Translations under genes and position numbers: made by a program
NCBI GenBank assembly: GCA_017443845.1
Contig: JAFSXX010000013.1
Coordinates: 1-43,144 of the forward strand
DNA from: Bacteroidales bacterium
GTDB lineage: Bacteria > Bacteroidota > Bacteroidia > Bacteroidales > UBA932
Length of the DNA: 43,144 bases
Direction: 5' to 3'
Part shown: positions 16,054 through 25,250 of the stretch, one piece after another
How positions within the stretch are numbered: the first letter of the stretch is position 1
Layout of the letters: each line of letters starts with the position of its first letter
Notes under the pieces: generated by a model
The model's database searches: none
Told to the model about the DNA's origin: nothing
What the model saw: only the letters and a program-made list of their open reading frames with translations

Positions 16054-17478
16054 TTACTCCTTGGAATAACCGGGGTTCTGCTGGAAGTCAGGATTGAGCT
16101 CGAACTGGCTTACGGGGATAGGCAGGATGCACTTCTCGTAATCCCAGTCGATATCGGTGGGAGCACCCGTCAGGTGGACGCCGCCGACACGCTTGATGAC
16201 TTTGTGGTTGCGCAGTGCGTCGAAGTACCTGTGGCCTTCGCCCACGAGTTCCAGACGGCGCTCCTTGAGGACGCGGTCGAGATCGTAGTCAGCCGCTGCG
16301 ACGGTCTTGGCGGGGTTGGCCCTGTTGACAATCGCATTGAGATACTCGAGACCCTTGGTCTTGTCGCCGCCGCCCTTTACTGCAGCCTCAGCCGCGATGA
16401 GGTAAACCTCGGATACGCGTACAACGGGATAGTTGTTGTAAACCGCAGCCGTGTTATGCCTCGGGCCGGGATACTTCATCAGCCACCACTGCTGGCCGCG
16501 CTCGTTGGAGACGAGGCCCCAGCGGACATCGTTGGGATCCTCCCTGAGGAGGTTGATGAAGTCGAGGGTGACGATCATATCGGCATAGCCCCACCAGTGG
16601 TAGAGATACGAGAGGGCATCCCAGCTGGGGTTGTCGCTCTGCGAATGGGCTATCTCGAAGAGGGACTCTGCGCGGAAGGTGTTGTTGAGTGCGAACTGGG
16701 CGATATAGCCGTCGTGGCTTGCGAGCTGGTATGAAGTGCCCTTCAGCTCCTCGATCAGAGCGCTCGCGGTGTCATAAGCCTCCTTGTTCTTCTCGCAATA
16801 GAGATAAATCCTTGCCAGGAGGGCACGTGCGGCATACTGGTTGATATGGCCGTTGTTCTTGTCCTTGGAGAGCAGGGGAATCGCCTTGTTCATCTGGCCG
16901 ATGATAAAGTCGTAACTTTCGGCGACGGTCTTCCTCAAGGGATACTCGTCGAGAGCCAGGACGTGGTCCACGGTGGGAACGCCCCAGCTTGCACCGTTAT
17001 CCTTCGCATAGGGATATCCGAAGCACTTGAGCAGATCGAAATGGGCGAGTGCGCGGACCGCGTAGGCCTGACCGAGATAATCGTTCAGCTCCTCCTTGGT
17101 TCCGGTTACCTTGCCTCCCTCTATGGCAGCTATGATATTGCTGGCCTGGCGGATCACATACCACGGGCGGCCCCAGAGGGAACCGGCGCGGAGACCGTTG
17201 GCCACGTGCGCGAACATATAGCAGTAATAGACGTCGCGGCCGGACTGGTAGAGGCTCTGGACATCATCGCCCTTGACGTCGCCGTAGTAGAAGATGGCGC
17301 CGCTGTAGTAGCCGGCGATCGCCATCAGGTCGTACATACCGTTGACGGCATAGTTCACATCCTTGACGGTCGAGATGGCCTTGTCAGAGGTTATGGACGT
17401 GTGCGGGTACTCCACGAGGAAATCCGCGCAGGATGCCGTTACGAAAACTATCGAAATAAGTAAAAGTAATTTCTTCAT
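16054..17478 (-). CDS. SusD/RagB-family nutrient-binding lipoprotein
   Basis: 474 residues; lipobox FVTASC with lipidated Cys17. The family's tetratricopeptide-type helices are present (YAVRALAHFDLLKCFGYPYA; YAARALLARIYLYCEK; RVSEVYLIAAEAAVKGGG) and the C-terminal RRLELVGEGHRYFDALRN motif is typical. SusD proteins sit as a lid on the SusC channel and capture the substrate at the cell surface. The start lies 17 bp after the susC stop on the same strand. No glycoside hydrolase accompanies it, whereas peptidases flank it on both sides, so a peptide substrate as for RagAB is plausible. Confidence 0.95.
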   Translation of the reverse strand: MKKLLLLISIVFVTASCADFLVEYPHTSITSDKAISTVKDVNYAVNGMYDLMAIAGYYSGAIFYYGDVKGDDVQSLYQSGRDVYYCYMFAHVANGLRAGSLWGRPWYVIRQASNIIAAIEGGKVTGTKEELNDYLGQAYAVRALAHFDLLKCFGYPYAKDNGASWGVPTVDHVLALDEYPLRKTVAESYDFIIGQMNKAIPLLSKDKNNGHINQYAARALLARIYLYCEKNKEAYDTASALIEELKGTSYQLASHDGYIAQFALNNTFRAESLFEIAHSQSDNPSWDALSYLYHWWGYADMIVTLDFINLLREDPNDVRWGLVSNERGQQWWLMKYPGPRHNTAAVYNNYPVVRVSEVYLIAAEAAVKGGGDKTKGLEYLNAIVNRANPAKTVAAADYDLDRVLKERRLELVGEGHRYFDALRNHKVIKRVGGVHLTGAPTDIDWDYEKCILPIPVSQFELNPDFQQNPGYSKE

Positions 17479-17495
17479 GACTTTGTCCTCCCGTA

Positions 17496-20400
17496 TTATA
17501 ATCCGATTTCAAGGCCGATAGCAATAGTCTTCAACGGCGGGATGTTGAGATAGTGCACGCCCTGGATTTCAGGGTCATAGAGTTTGTACTTGGAGAAGGT
17601 CAGCAGGTTGGTGCCGGAGATATAGATCTTGGTGGAGTGCATATGTGCCGCATCCATCCACTTCTGAGGCAGGTTGTAACCGAGAATCAGGCTCTTGAGA
17701 CGGATATGGTCGGTGCTGTGGACACCCCTGGAGGAGTTCCACCAGCCGCCGTACTCCTGTCCGAATACATAGCGGGGGATATCGGTCACGTCGCCGGGCT
17801 TCTGCCACCTGTCGCGGAGAGCGATACTCTTGTTGATGAAAGCGTTGTAGCCGTCATCCTCGATACCGTACATAAGGTTGTCGTAGGAGTGTCCGCCGAG
17901 CGAGAATGTAAAGTTGAAGGAGAGGCTCAGGCCCTTGTATCCGAGGGTATTGCCGAACGAACCGGTCAGCCAGGGGAAGATGTCGGCGACAATGATGCGC
18001 GAAGCGTTGTTGGGGTCATCGACCCTGTTCTTCGAATATGTGCCGTCCTCCTGGAGGATATTGTCGTAGTACTCGGGAAGTCCGTTGTCGGGATTGACGC
18101 CTGCGTACTCGCGGAGGAAGATGGAGCCGAAGGACTCGCCGATGCGACGGATGTAACGGCCGTCGTTGATCTCATCGACACCGTTGAGGGCGAGAATCTT
18201 GTTCTTGTTGTGAGAGAGATTCAGCGTCGTGGTCCAGTAGAAGTTCTTCTTGTCGATGTTCCTCGAGGTGAGTTCCAGCTCCCATCCCCTATTCTGCATC
18301 TCGCCGATGTTGCCGGTGATGGAACCGAAGCCGGAGATATCGTTCACCTTCTTGCTCATCAGAAGGCCGGTGGTATGCCTGTTATAGACATCGAATGCCA
18401 CGTTGACCCTCTTGAAGAGGCCGAAGTCGAGACCGAGGTTGAGGGCGTAGTTGCGCTCCCAGGAGAGTTCGGGATTCTCGATGGAGTTCTCGATGAGGGT
18501 CGGCAGGTTGTTGTATGCGCCGGCGGTGGAATAGGTGCCGTAGAAGCCGTAGAAACCGTTGGGCAGGTTACCGTTGACACCGTAAGAAGCTCTCAGTTTG
18601 AGGTCCGAAAGGACGTCTTTGACGCCGTCCATAAAGCTCTCGTTGATAATCCTCCACGATCCGGAGACTGCCCAGAAGTTGTCCCACTTGTGGCCGGGCG
18701 CGAGTCTCGAGGAACCGTCGCGGCGGAAACTGAGTCCGAGAAGATATTTGGAAGCATAGTCGTAATTCAGACGGGCGACTATGGACTGCATCGTCTCGCG
18801 GGTGACAACCTGGTTCGCTGCACGGGGGGTCGATGCGTTGTTCAGGTCGTGGAATGCGGTGCTTCCGAACTCCACAGCCCTCGCATAGACATAATCATAA
18901 TTCTTGGCCAGGGCCTCATAAGCCAGGGCAGCGTCCACATTGTGGTTGCCGAAGCTCTTGACATAGCTCAGCAGCGTGCTGGAATCCCAGCTGAAGTTCT
19001 GGTAGATGGCCGCATAGGCGTTACCGTTGGTAGAACGGCCGTCGCCCGACTCGGGAGCCCAGAAGCGGAACTCCTTGGTATAGGCCATATCGGTATTGAA
19101 AGTGGTCTGCAGCTTGAGGCCGGGGATGAAGGTGTATCCCACGTGGGCCGATGCGAAAGCGCGGGCCGCCTGGGTCGAGAAGTCGTTGACCTCGTTCTCC
19201 TCGATAGGGTTGTAGTTGCCGTTGTTGGAGAATGCGTGGTTATAGCTTCCGTCCTCGAGGTAGATGGGATCCGAAGGGGTGATGGAATACTTGGTAGCGA
19301 ACAGCGGGCTCGCATAGTAGTCGCTCTCCGGGGTAGCCTTGTTCTGGGTCAGGGAGAGGAGGATGTTCATTCCGAAGTCGAGCTTGTTGTGGACATTCTC
19401 CAGGCCGAAACGGCCACTGTAACGTCTCAGATAGGAGTCGAACGACATACCGTCCTGCTTGGTGTAGTTCAGGCTGGCGGTAAAGCGGGTGTTCTCGTTG
19501 CCTCCCATAGCCGAGAAGTCGTAGTTCTGCTGGTATCCCTTGTGGAACATAGCCTTTTCCCAGTCGGCGAATCCGCCTGCGGGAATGGCTGCGGCGGCAT
19601 CGATCTGGCCGTCGGCCCAAGCCTGGGCGTCTGCCTGCGAGAGACCCTTGTCGAGCTGATAGTTGACATATCCCTCATAGATCAGTTCGCGGCGCTCCTG
19701 GCCTCCCATCATCGGACGGTAAGGCATTGCGAAGTCGGAGACACCGCCGGAAGCCTTGAAATTATATACGGTCTTGCCCTTCTGCGCAGCCTTGGTCTTG
19801 ATGAGGACGACACCGTTCGCACCGCGCGCTCCGTAGAGGGAAGCGGAAGCCGCATCCTTGAGCACCGTGATGCTCTCGATATCGGCGGGGTTGATGGTGG
19901 CGAGGATGTCGAGACCGCCGGCGTTGTTGCTGTCGGAGCTCAGGTTGTCGGAGCTCACGGGGATTCCGTCAAGCACGTAGAGCGGAGCCGTGGAAGCGTT
20001 GATGGAACCGCGGCCGCGGATCATCATCGATGTACCGGAACCGGGCTGGCCGGAGGTGGTGAAGATCTGGACACCGGTGGTGTTACCTTCCATCAGCTGG
20101 GTGAGGGAGACGACCGGAAGGTCTTTGATCTTCTCGGTATTGACCACCGAAGCCGAACCTGTATAGGTCGATTTCCTGAAAGTACCGTAACCGGTGACTA
20201 CCACTTCGTCAAGGACGTCGATGTCGGGATCCATCGCGACATTGAGCCATATCTGGCCGTTGACGGGAACCTCCTTGTCCTTCATTCCGAGGAAGAGGAA
20301 CTGGAGCACGTCGTTGGGACCTGCCTTGACGGAGAAGGAGCCGTTCGAAGAGGTCACGGCGTTGGTGTTCTTGCCCTTTACGAGGATAGCCACGCCTGCA

Positions 20401-20771
20401 AGGGGCTCGCCGGCATTGTCAACGACAACGCCTGAAACCGTGCCTGCTGCGGGGGTAACGGACGATAACGGTGTTGAGACGGGGCTCAGGACGATTTGCC
20501 TGCCGTTGACCTTGTAAGCCAGGTTTCCGGCCTTGCAGAGGGCGTCGAGCGCCTCGTTGAGGCCCTTGTTGGAAACCGTTACGGTTACGGGCTTGTTGAC
20601 ATCGAGGGTGTTCGAGTAAACAAAACTATAATTGTACTGTTTCTCGATGTCATTGATAATTGTCTTGAGCGGTGTCCCCTTGTAAGAGAAGGAAAGGTTC
20701 TGGGCCTGCATGAAAGCGGGGCTGAACAACATTCCCAAGAGGAGTGTTAAAACAATGATCTTTGATTTCAT
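17496..20771 (-). CDS. SusC/RagA-family TonB-dependent transporter with STN signalling domain
   Basis: 1091 residues. Signal peptide ~1-23; STN domain ~27-100 (TPLKTIINDIEKQYNYSFVYS), the N-terminal extension that contacts an anti-sigma factor; CarboxypepD-reg-like domain ~112-190; plug ~200-325 with the LKDAASASLYGARGANGVVL signature; then a 22-strand barrel to the C-terminus. It imports a SusD-captured ligand with TonB energy. The STN domain plus the sigma and FecR genes immediately upstream indicate self-regulated transcription: ligand binding signals through FecR to release the sigma factor. A near-consensus TATCTTTA lies at 20790-20783 in the spacer before it. Confidence 0.96.
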   Translation of the reverse strand: MKSKIIVLTLLLGMLFSPAFMQAQNLSFSYKGTPLKTIINDIEKQYNYSFVYSNTLDVNKPVTVTVSNKGLNEALDALCKAGNLAYKVNGRQIVLSPVSTPLSSVTPAAGTVSGVVVDNAGEPLAGVAILVKGKNTNAVTSSNGSFSVKAGPNDVLQFLFLGMKDKEVPVNGQIWLNVAMDPDIDVLDEVVVTGYGTFRKSTYTGSASVVNTEKIKDLPVVSLTQLMEGNTTGVQIFTTSGQPGSGTSMMIRGRGSINASTAPLYVLDGIPVSSDNLSSDSNNAGGLDILATINPADIESITVLKDAASASLYGARGANGVVLIKTKAAQKGKTVYNFKASGGVSDFAMPYRPMMGGQERRELIYEGYVNYQLDKGLSQADAQAWADGQIDAAAAIPAGGFADWEKAMFHKGYQQNYDFSAMGGNENTRFTASLNYTKQDGMSFDSYLRRYSGRFGLENVHNKLDFGMNILLSLTQNKATPESDYYASPLFATKYSITPSDPIYLEDGSYNHAFSNNGNYNPIEENEVNDFSTQAARAFASAHVGYTFIPGLKLQTTFNTDMAYTKEFRFWAPESGDGRSTNGNAYAAIYQNFSWDSSTLLSYVKSFGNHNVDAALAYEALAKNYDYVYARAVEFGSTAFHDLNNASTPRAANQVVTRETMQSIVARLNYDYASKYLLGLSFRRDGSSRLAPGHKWDNFWAVSGSWRIINESFMDGVKDVLSDLKLRASYGVNGNLPNGFYGFYGTYSTAGAYNNLPTLIENSIENPELSWERNYALNLGLDFGLFKRVNVAFDVYNRHTTGLLMSKKVNDISGFGSITGNIGEMQNRGWELELTSRNIDKKNFYWTTTLNLSHNKNKILALNGVDEINDGRYIRRIGESFGSIFLREYAGVNPDNGLPEYYDNILQEDGTYSKNRVDDPNNASRIIVADIFPWLTGSFGNTLGYKGLSLSFNFTFSLGGHSYDNLMYGIEDDGYNAFINKSIALRDRWQKPGDVTDIPRYVFGQEYGGWWNSSRGVHSTDHIRLKSLILGYNLPQKWMDAAHMHSTKIYISGTNLLTFSKYKLYDPEIQGVHYLNIPPLKTIAIGLEIGL

Positions 20772-20828
20772 AGGTTATAGTTTAAAGATACTCATTAACT
20801 ATACCCACCGGAATCGAAAGACCATAAA

Positions 20829-21857
20829 CTATTTTCGAGATATTTTCAGATAAACCGTGTCGTTTGCCATCCTGAAGTCGACCGGGGAACAGAAGCGGAT
20901 CATATCCATAATCTCGAGGACCGACTTGGAGTCGAATTTGGCGGTGATATTGTAATTCAGGACGCTGCTGTCGCGGACTACGAAATTGCACCCGTGCCAG
21001 CGCTCGAGCTCGCTGATGACCTGCGACATCGGGGTTGCGTCGAAAATCAGGAGGCCGTCCTTCCAGGCGGTGGCCCTGACCGTATCGGCATTGACTATGT
21101 GCTTGATGGCGCGGCCGTCGCGCAGGATTGCGGTCTCCTTCGGCTTGAGCTCCATCAGGTATCTGTCGGAATATTTGTCCCCTGCCGCCTTGATCTTGAT
21201 CTTGCCGCTGATCAGGGTGGCGGAGGTGGCGCCGTCGGAGGCATAGGAGCGCAGGTTGAATTTGGTGCCGAGGACCTCTATGACGCCGTTGGCGGTAGAG
21301 ACTATCATCGGGAAATCCTTATTCGGGACCACGTCGAAATAGGCCTCGCCGGAGAAATCACACTCCCTGTAGTTGCCGCTGAAGCTCTCGGGAACCGTCA
21401 GGCGGCTGTCGGAGTTCAGCACCACCACCGAGCCGTCGGGAAGCACCACGCGGCTCCTGACTCCCTTTTCGGTATGATATACGATGCTCCGCATATCCCT
21501 GAGGCTCTCCCCGTCGAGGACTTTGAGCACCTCGAGGGGGTTCTCCCTCGCATCGCGGACCTTTCCGGCCAGATAGAGGTTCGAGAGGACCGAGACTATC
21601 AGGGCCAGGGCGGCGGCCGATGCCAGGGCAAGGCGCGCAATGCGTCCAAGGCGCGATTTCTTTTCCTTCGGGGCTTTTGCCGACGACTCCGCTATCGCGG
21701 TATCGTAAGAGGCCAGCTTGGTCTTTATTATGAGATTCCGGAGGTCTTCGAAATATGCCTTGTTGCGGGTGTCCGCACCTATCCAGGAGAGGACCTGCTC
21801 TTTCTCCTGATCGGTGCAGTCGCCGTCAATGAAACGTATGATCAAACCTTTGTCCAT
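20829..21857 (-). CDS. FecR-family anti-sigma factor
   Basis: 342 residues. Cytoplasmic N-terminal sigma-binding region (MDKGLIIRFIDGDCTDQEKE, with a CTDQE(K) type motif and the WIGADTRNKAYFEDL stretch), a single membrane segment near residues 70-92 (ALASAAALALIVSVLSNLYLAG), and a periplasmic FecR domain (TEKGVRSRVVLPDGSVVVLNSDSRL; FDVVPNKDFPMIVSTANGVIEVLGTKFNLRSY). The C-terminal ~90 residues include an STN-like segment. It holds the adjacent ECF sigma factor and receives the signal from the STN domain of the SusC protein encoded 57 bp downstream. The start lies 32 bp after the sigma gene stop. Confidence 0.95.
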   Translation of the reverse strand: MDKGLIIRFIDGDCTDQEKEQVLSWIGADTRNKAYFEDLRNLIIKTKLASYDTAIAESSAKAPKEKKSRLGRIARLALASAAALALIVSVLSNLYLAGKVRDARENPLEVLKVLDGESLRDMRSIVYHTEKGVRSRVVLPDGSVVVLNSDSRLTVPESFSGNYRECDFSGEAYFDVVPNKDFPMIVSTANGVIEVLGTKFNLRSYASDGATSATLISGKIKIKAAGDKYSDRYLMELKPKETAILRDGRAIKHIVNADTVRATAWKDGLLIFDATPMSQVISELERWHGCNFVVRDSSVLNYNITAKFDSKSVLEIMDMIRFCSPVDFRMANDTVYLKISRK

Positions 21858-21889
21858 CTATCTATTATACACGTGCGTTTTAAAAATCA

Positions 21890-22459
21890 TTACTTGTTTT
21901 TGAAAAATTCGCTCAAATCCAGCCTCAACTGCCTGAGCGCCCGTTTGATACGGTATTCTATATTTTTCTCGCTGACGCCGTGCAGCTCGGCTATCTGTTT
22001 GTATGACATATTGTTGAAGCGGTTTAGAACGAAGGCCTCGCGGGTTTTCTCGGGCATATTCTCAAGCGACTTGTACATCTTGTCCCTCAGATTGGTGGCC
22101 AGGACGGCGTCGAAAGCGGGTCCGTCGGTGTGCTGGAGGGATTCGTAATTGAGCCTGAAGATGCGTTTCTGCAGGGTATCGCTGGCTTTGTTCTTGGAGA
22201 TGTTGTCGCGCAGGTAATTCAGGCAGCGGTTGCGGACCGATGTCATTATGTAAGGTTCCACCGGATAATCGGGATTGAGGTTCTTGCGGGAATCCCATAT
22301 CGACAGGAAGACGTCGTGCACTATATCCTTGGCCACCTCCTCGCTGCAGACATACTTGACGGCGAACCAGGTCGCCTTGGGGGAATAGGCGCAATATATG
22401 GCCTCAAAGGCCGCAAGGTCCCCTTCTATGAATTTCCTTATGGTGTCTGCCTCAAGCAT
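21890..22459 (-). CDS. ECF RNA polymerase sigma factor of the SusCD locus
   Basis: 189 residues from MLEADTIRKF. Region 2 is seen in FEAIYCAYSPKATWFAVKYV and DIVHDVFLSIWDSR; region 4 in MPEKTREAFVLNRFNNMSYKQIAEL and GVSEKNIEYRIKRALRQL, the DNA-binding helix-turn-helix. The frame is open 16 codons further upstream, but those residues are aromatic-rich and unlike the family N-terminus. A TAAATTTA element lies ~12 bp before the chosen ATG. Together with the FecR gene it should drive the susC/susD operon downstream. Confidence 0.95.
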   Translation of the reverse strand: MLEADTIRKFIEGDLAAFEAIYCAYSPKATWFAVKYVCSEEVAKDIVHDVFLSIWDSRKNLNPDYPVEPYIMTSVRNRCLNYLRDNISKNKASDTLQKRIFRLNYESLQHTDGPAFDAVLATNLRDKMYKSLENMPEKTREAFVLNRFNNMSYKQIAELHGVSEKNIEYRIKRALRQLRLDLSEFFKNK

Positions 22460-22588
22460 CCTGCTAAATTTACGGGGGTAAAAATAAACAAAATGCGTAT
22501 CAATCAAAAAATGTTTAATTTTACGAGGATTATCCGGTAACGGACCCGCTTTTGAGAATTGTACAAAACTCTAATAAATCGTAACATT

Positions 22589-23839
22589 ATGTCAAGATTC
22601 ACTAAAGTAGCGCTTGCGCTCCTCCTCTTCCTGTTTGCGGATCTTTATGTATCCGATGCTTGCACGAGCGTCATCGTCTCCGGCAAATATACCGAAGACG
22701 GACGTCCCCTTATGTGGAAAAACCGCGACTCCGGCGGCGGACAGAATATGATGATGTACATCAAGGGAAAGAAATACGATTTCGTGGGTGTCGTAGCTCC
22801 CGGCGTGACCAAGCCCAAGAGCATCTGGGGCGGTGTCAACTCGCAGGGCCTCTGCATCATGAACACTATGTCCTACAATGTCAATATCCGCCCTGCAGGC
22901 GGCAAGACAAGTTCTGGCAACGGAAATATCCAGTACGACGCCCTCGCCAACTGCAAGGATATGGCCGAATTCGAGAAATTCCTCGCAGCCCTTCCCCAGC
23001 CTACCGGACTTTCCACCAATCTCGGCGTGATCGACGCCAATGGCAACTGCGCATACTTCGAGTGCCACAATTTCGGCTACAAGAAATATGACGTGAACGA
23101 CCCCGCAGTCGCTCCCGAAGGTTTCATCGTACGCAGCAACTTCTCCATCTCCAACAAACCCGCTTCCGAAGGAAAGGGCCAGATCCGCTATATGGAGGCT
23201 GAGCGCCAGATCCGTCGCGCTCTCGCAGACAAGACCGTCAACGTGGACTTCATCCTCAACAACCTCGCCCGTTCCTATTCCAACCCCATGATGGGTGTGG
23301 ACCTCAAGAGCGGCAACTTCAACAAGCCCAAGACCAACGGATGGTATGCCGACGAAGACTTCATCTCCCGCTACACATCCCTCAGCAGCATGGTATTCCA
23401 GGGTGTCAAGGACAATGAGAAGCCCGAACTGACAACTATGTGGACCCTCATCGGCTACCCCGCAGCTTCGGTCTGCGTGCCCGTATGGGTAAAGGGCGGC
23501 GAGAAGGGACTTCCCAAGATGCTCGCTCCCGACGAGACCCATCACTCCCCGATGAGCCGCAATGCAAACGCCCTCCTCAAGAGAGTCTATACATTCGATC
23601 TCGACACCTCTGTCGCAAACCAGAGGAAGTATTTCAACTGGGAGATGCTCTATAACCTCCAGGGCAACGGAATCATGCAGAAGGTGCTCGCCAAGGAGGC
23701 AACCGTCCTTCCCAGGTACAAGGCTCTCCTCGACGGATGGCGCAAGAAGAACAAGGTCGATGTCAAGCAGATCGTCGAACTCAACGCCATCGTCGACGAG
23801 GAACTCGCAGCGTTCTACAAAGAGGAATTCGACCTTTAA
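22589..23839 (+). CDS. Exported Ntn-hydrolase of the C45/AAT type (first of a tandem pair)
   Basis: 416 residues from MSRFTKVALA. The signal peptide ends ...VSDA and leaves Cys25 as the new N-terminal residue. ACTSVIVSGKYTEDGRPLMW with KNRD following is the N-terminal nucleophile signature of the acyl-CoA:6-aminopenicillanate acyltransferase/carcinine hydrolase group (peptidase family C45). These enzymes cleave linear amide bonds in small peptides or acyl-amino acids; the substrate here is unknown. It is followed 12 bp downstream by a close paralogue, so the two probably form an operon. It is divergent from the sigma factor gene. The whole neighbourhood is rich in peptidases. Confidence 0.85.
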   Translation: MSRFTKVALALLLFLFADLYVSDACTSVIVSGKYTEDGRPLMWKNRDSGGGQNMMMYIKGKKYDFVGVVAPGVTKPKSIWGGVNSQGLCIMNTMSYNVNIRPAGGKTSSGNGNIQYDALANCKDMAEFEKFLAALPQPTGLSTNLGVIDANGNCAYFECHNFGYKKYDVNDPAVAPEGFIVRSNFSISNKPASEGKGQIRYMEAERQIRRALADKTVNVDFILNNLARSYSNPMMGVDLKSGNFNKPKTNGWYADEDFISRYTSLSSMVFQGVKDNEKPELTTMWTLIGYPAASVCVPVWVKGGEKGLPKMLAPDETHHSPMSRNANALLKRVYTFDLDTSVANQRKYFNWEMLYNLQGNGIMQKVLAKEATVLPRYKALLDGWRKKNKVDVKQIVELNAIVDEELAAFYKEEFDL

Positions 23840-23851
23840 TCCATCTGCGAC

Positions 23852-25132
23852 ATGTCAAGGTTTTCCAAAATAGCGCTTGCCCTGCTGCTCTTCCTCTTCG
23901 CTGACATCTTTGTCTCGGAGGCCTGCACGAGCGTCATAATCTCCGGAAAATTGACCGAGGACGGACGTCCCCTGATGTGGAAGAACCGCGACGCCCCGTA
24001 CGGCCAGAACATGACCGTATATATAAAGGGTGCGAAGTACGACTTCCTGGGCGTCATCAATCCCGGGGTCAAGAACCCCAGGAGCGTATGGGGAGGAGTC
24101 AACTCCGAGGGCCTCTGCGTGATGAACACGATGTCGTACAACATCGACATCAAGCCCGTGGACGATGACAAGACCATCACCGGCAACGGAGGCATCCAGT
24201 TCCGCCTGCTCTCCAACTGCCGCGATATGGGCGAGGTCGAATCCTATCTCGACTCCATCTACGGAATCCTCACCCCCGAGGACCTGCAGGTGCCCACCGG
24301 ACTGACCACCAACCTGGGCGTGATCGACGCCAAGGGCAACGGAGCCTATTTCGAGTGCCACAGCTACGGCTACAAGAAATATGACGTGAACGACCCCAAG
24401 GTGGCTCCCGACGGCTATCTGGTCCGCAGCAATTACTCCATCTCGACCCGTCCCGCGGCCGAAGGAGTCGGCCAGATCCGCTATATGGAGGCCGAGCGCC
24501 AGGTGCGTCACGCCATTGCCGACAAGCGCGTCAATGTGGACTTCATCCTTGAGAATCTCGCCCGCTCCTTCTCCAACCCGATGCTGGGCGTTGACCTCAA
24601 GAGCGGCAAGTACAACAAGCCCTACACCAACGGCTGGTACTCCGACCAGGACTTCATCACCAATTACCTTTCCGTGAGCAGCCTTATTTTCCAGGGCATC
24701 AAGGAAGGTGAAAGCCCCGAACTCACCACTATGTGGACCATCATCGGCTACCCTGCGGCTGCCGTATGCGTTCCCGTATGGGTCAAGGGCGGCGAGGCTG
24801 GCATCCCCGCGATGCTCGCCGCCGACGCTGACCGCAAGTGCCAGATGAGCGGCTATGCTGAGACCCTCCGCAAGAGCGTCTATACCTTCGACCTGGACAC
24901 CGAAAAGAAGAATCACAACAAGTACTTCAACTGGGAACTCCTCTACAACCTCAAGGGCGACGGCATTATGCAGAAAGTCGTGGCCAAGGAGGCTGAGATC
25001 CTGCCCAAGTACAAGAGGCTTCTGGACGGCTGGCGCAAGGACAATTCGGTCGATGTAGCCGAACTCGAAAAACTCAACAAAGTTGTCGACGCCGACCTGG
25101 CCGAATTCTACTTTACTGAATTCGGCTTCTAG
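23852..25132 (+). CDS. Exported Ntn-hydrolase of the C45/AAT type (second of a tandem pair)
   Basis: 426 residues. Same architecture as the upstream gene: signal peptide, then Cys25 in EACTSVIISGKLTEDGRPL. Much of the chain is directly alignable (QIRYMEAERQ; NPMLGVDLKSGKYNKPYTNGW; YFNWELLYNLKGDGIMQKV). The main differences are an ~8-residue insertion around YGILTPEDLQ and a diverged C-terminus, so the pair arose by duplication. Its last ~15 codons and 3' flank are repeated 3.8 kb downstream at 28894-29056, after the sigma/serpin operon. That suggests either a third lost copy or a rearrangement. Confidence 0.85.
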   Translation: MSRFSKIALALLLFLFADIFVSEACTSVIISGKLTEDGRPLMWKNRDAPYGQNMTVYIKGAKYDFLGVINPGVKNPRSVWGGVNSEGLCVMNTMSYNIDIKPVDDDKTITGNGGIQFRLLSNCRDMGEVESYLDSIYGILTPEDLQVPTGLTTNLGVIDAKGNGAYFECHSYGYKKYDVNDPKVAPDGYLVRSNYSISTRPAAEGVGQIRYMEAERQVRHAIADKRVNVDFILENLARSFSNPMLGVDLKSGKYNKPYTNGWYSDQDFITNYLSVSSLIFQGIKEGESPELTTMWTIIGYPAAAVCVPVWVKGGEAGIPAMLAADADRKCQMSGYAETLRKSVYTFDLDTEKKNHNKYFNWELLYNLKGDGIMQKVVAKEAEILPKYKRLLDGWRKDNSVDVAELEKLNKVVDADLAEFYFTEFGF

Positions 25133-25250
25133 GCGCATGGAGCATAACGCTCTGATTTACAGCTAATTATTAAAAACACCCCCCCCGAAAATTCGAGGGG
25201 TTGTTTTCATCTATCGTCTGATACTCAACTATTTAGCCTCCACGGCTATT
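25087..25250. repeat. 164-bp direct repeat, copy A (3' end of C45 gene plus flank)
   Basis: This segment and 28894-29056 are about 90% identical, with one small indel in a C-run. The copy includes the last 15 codons of the second C45 gene, its stop, and a ~114-bp tail bounded by GCGCATGGAGC (25133-25143) and CCTCCACGGC (ends 25246). Together the copies flank the AT-rich operon at 25250-28781. Confidence 0.92.
25175..25210. terminator. Bidirectional terminator between convergent genes
   Basis: A C-run followed by CGAAAATTCG and GGGGTTGTTTT forms a hairpin with A/T tracts on both sides. It serves the C45 gene from the left and the small lipoprotein gene from the right. Confidence 0.7.

Noticed and set aside
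17553-20435. 960-codon plus-strand frame opposite the SusC gene
   Set aside because: It is an antisense shadow caused by GC-rich codon bias; the minus strand encodes a full TonB-dependent transporter with all domains.
23855-25138. 427-codon minus-strand frame opposite the second C45 gene
   Set aside because: Antisense shadow mirroring a well-conserved Ntn-hydrolase.
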